Shown here piece after piece: positions 62,539 through 64,000 of a DNA stretch of 64,000 nucleotides. The stretch is from Rhodopseudomonas palustris (GTDB lineage Bacteria; Pseudomonadota; Alphaproteobacteria; Rhizobiales; Xanthobacteraceae), in contig NZ_CP019966.1 of NCBI RefSeq assembly GCF_003031265.1, positions 1,984,001 to 2,048,000 on the forward strand, in the 5' to 3' direction. Position numbers and translations under genes: made by a program. The notes beneath the pieces are model-generated. The model had not been told where the DNA came from. It did not search any database and saw only the letters and a list, made by a program, of their open reading frames with translations. Numbering within the stretch: the stretch's first letter is position 1; each line of letters opens with the position of its first letter.

Positions 62539-62745
62539 TTATCGCGGCTCGGCCCGCTTCGGGCCGATCTGCCAATAAACGACCGCCACCGCAACGGGCA
62601 GTGCGAGTGCGATCCAGGAGATCCAGTCCCACAGCCCGTCGCCGAGCAACGCTGTCGTCAGCCCAAGGGCGGTGATGACGCCGATCGCGAGCGGGGCGGC
62701 GAAGATCTGCGCGGTGGTGTGCGAGGCTCTGCGGGGCGTGGTCAT
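62539..62745 (-). CDS. Small two-helix membrane protein of the second iron operon (68 aa)
   Basis: Two hydrophobic helices (FAAPLAIGVITALGLTTALL and ISWIALALPVAVAVVYWQIG) are joined by a short loop (GDGLWDW). Its ATG overlaps the stop of the PepSY gene as ATGA. Small membrane proteins in this position occur next to PepSY genes in siderophore operons. Function unknown. Confidence 0.78.
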   Translation of the reverse strand: MTTPRRASHTTAQIFAAPLAIGVITALGLTTALLGDGLWDWISWIALALPVAVAVVYWQIGPKRAEPR

Positions 62746-63887
62746 GCCGGCCTCGCATCGGATGGCGCCGCGGTGCGGCTGCGGACGCTGCCGCCGAAGC
62801 GCTGTTTAGCGACCCAGAGATAAAGTCCGGTGATCAGCACGACGATGCAGACGAGGTCGAGCAACCCCCAGACGATCTTGAGTGGCAGGCCACCATAGTC
62901 GCCGAAATGCAGTGGCCGCGACATCTGCAGCAGCGTCAAATACCAAGGCATCTGCGGCACCAGCACGGGCACGGTTTGATCGACATCGACCAGCGTCGGG
63001 GTGGCGATCAGCGCCGTGAGCGCGGAGTTGCCCTTCATCCAGACCACGAGATGGCGGGGGCTCCCAAAATTCTCCGCGGTCGGCATCGTGATCGAGGAAA
63101 GACGTCCCTCCGGCATCGCAGCGCGGACCCGCGCGATCGCCTGATCCAGCGAGGATGGTTGAGCGACCGGCGCACCGCGATACGGTGCCAACAGAGGCGG
63201 CAGTACCTGGCCGCGCCAGTAGTCGTACATCGGCATCGCCAGCGTGTTGATCACGCCGGTGCCGCCGACGACGAACAGCCAGACCGTGGTGACGATGCCG
63301 AACAGGTTATGCAGGTCGAGCCATTTCAGCCGCCGCGAGCGCTGACGGACGGTGCCGAATTCGAGCCGGCGCATGAACGGCGCATAGACCACGACGCCGG
63401 AGACGATCGACACCACCAGCAGTAGGCCCATCGCGCCGAGGAATAGTTCACCGGGCAGCTCCAGCAGCATGTTCTTGTGCAGCAGGAGGATGATGTCCAT
63501 CACGCCCCGCTGCGGCCGCTCCTCGCCGAGCACCGCCTTGGTGCGGCCGTCCATCACCAGGCGATAGAACTGGCCGCGCACCGGTTTCGGCGTCGGCGAC
63601 ATCGTGACCACAACCGTGTTCGGCTGCTCGTCGCGCCAGGTGACGAACAGCACGTGATCGCCTGGGCGGGCCTGCTGTGCGGCGTGAAGGACGTCGTCGG
63701 CCGGCGCCGCCGGCGTGCCGCCCGGGAGCTGCGGCGCCACGAACTGCTGTTCGGTGAACTCCTCGATCTCCTCGTGGAAGATCAACGGCAGGCCGGTGAG
63801 GCACAGCATCAGCATGAACAGCATGCTGATCAGCGAGGTCCAGGTGTGGACCTTGCTCCAGATCTTGAGTGCGCGTGTCCCGGTCAC
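62742..63887 (-). CDS. PepSY-associated transmembrane protein (381 aa)
   Basis: Inner-membrane PepSY_TM protein with helices at the N-terminus (TWTSLISMLFMLMLCLTGLP), centre (LFLGAMGLLLVVSIVSGVVV, IVTTVWLFVVGGTGVINTLA) and C-terminus (LLDLVCIVVLITGLYLWV). Conserved His in LLLHKNML, LDLHNLFG and RPLHFGDYG may bind heme. The GTG at 63887 overlaps the upstream TonB receptor stop as GTGA, so it is coupled to the receptor. Likely involved in reductive release of siderophore iron, inferred from family and context. Confidence 0.88.
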   Translation of the reverse strand: MTGTRALKIWSKVHTWTSLISMLFMLMLCLTGLPLIFHEEIEEFTEQQFVAPQLPGGTPAAPADDVLHAAQQARPGDHVLFVTWRDEQPNTVVVTMSPTPKPVRGQFYRLVMDGRTKAVLGEERPQRGVMDIILLLHKNMLLELPGELFLGAMGLLLVVSIVSGVVVYAPFMRRLEFGTVRQRSRRLKWLDLHNLFGIVTTVWLFVVGGTGVINTLAMPMYDYWRGQVLPPLLAPYRGAPVAQPSSLDQAIARVRAAMPEGRLSSITMPTAENFGSPRHLVVWMKGNSALTALIATPTLVDVDQTVPVLVPQMPWYLTLLQMSRPLHFGDYGGLPLKIVWGLLDLVCIVVLITGLYLWVAKQRFGGSVRSRTAAPSDARPA

Positions 63888-64000
63888 CAGCGATAGCTCG
63901 CGGTCGCGGTGACCACCCGCGGGGTGATGTACTGACAGCCGCCGGTCACCGTGCACTGCGTGTGGTCGTTATTGGCGATGTTCTTGACGTTGAGCGCCAG
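63884..64000 (-). CDS. TonB-dependent receptor, C-terminal end only
   Basis: The reverse strand is open from the window edge for 38 codons to a stop at 63884. The translation (LALNVKNIANNDHTQCTVTG, then GCQYITPRVVTATASYRW) is the last two strands of a TonB-dependent siderophore receptor barrel, ending in an aromatic residue as required for outer-membrane assembly. NVKNIANND corresponds to the family's NV(x)N(L/I)xD motif. The rest lies outside the window. The PepSY gene overlaps its stop. Confidence 0.88.
   Translation of the reverse strand: MALNVKNIANNDHTQCTVTGGCQYITPRVVTATASYRW

Overview
This window comes from a high-GC alphaproteobacterium of the Rhodopseudomonas palustris group (Nitrobacteraceae). 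The clearest marker is a cytochrome P450 (59172-60410) that matches my memory of R. palustris CYP199A2, at 412 residues with heme Cys361 and Phe185, Ser247, Asp254 and Thr255 at the expected positions. The Pux-type [2Fe-2S] ferredoxin follows it directly. Many conserved families of unknown function typical of Bradyrhizobium/Rhodopseudomonas, and several REP-like palindromic elements, agree with this.

Layout. 1-2200: the C-terminal part of an anti-sigma-like membrane protein, a strong small-RNA candidate with its own terminator (931-1050), and a small conserved protein. 2205-4271: a chemoreceptor. 4587-7979: a copper locus (DUF2946-like protein, OprC/NosA-type TonB copper receptor, Tat-exported 13-cysteine copper-storage protein). 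8104-13584: PilZ protein, Tat-exported beta-helix protein, pyroglutamyl peptidase coupled to the MeaB GTPase, beta-carbonic anhydrase, DUF3298 protein. 13625-15019: two adjoining toxin-antitoxin modules (MNT/HepT and Phd/PIN). 15050-19604: both methylmalonyl-CoA mutase subunits with a GFA-family gene between them. 19762-21474: folP-folB-folK. 21540-25893: DUF4332, a small helical protein, a HerA-like ATPase and an M20 peptidase. 26237-31582: an iron-uptake operon (TonB receptor, DUF4198, DUF3649, PepSY, DUF3325). 31623-51: a second chemoreceptor, then class II aldolase, MucR-type regulator, SDR/TetR pair, DUF6456, SufE, a PAS histidine kinase, DUF2336, a NodB-type deacetylase, an MpaB-like oxygenase, the DUF1214/DUF1254 pair and a class A penicillin-binding protein (to 52016). 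52330-57487: an operon of two STAND/AAA-type ATPases and a YcgN-type cysteine-cluster protein. 57541-58284: TauE/SafE permease. 58577-62031: MarR regulator, P450, ferredoxin and an aromatic-acid-type ABC binding protein. 62539-64000: the tail of a second iron operon.

How the genes work together. The P450 and ferredoxin oxidise para-substituted benzoates so that ring-degradation pathways can use them. The divergent MarR gene and a TGCC-N2-GGCA palindrome in front of the P450 suggest ligand-controlled expression. MeaB is the chaperone GTPase of methylmalonyl-CoA mutase, whose genes lie 4 kb away. The copper and iron loci each pair a TonB receptor with small membrane or metal-handling partners.

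The best candidate for an undescribed system is 52264-56981. A 378-residue P-loop ATPase is translationally coupled to a 1172-residue P-loop protein carrying about eleven 43-residue TPR-like repeats and a C-terminal AT-hook. The operon follows an unusually AT-rich promoter region. The repeat array shows a recent 258-bp tandem duplication.
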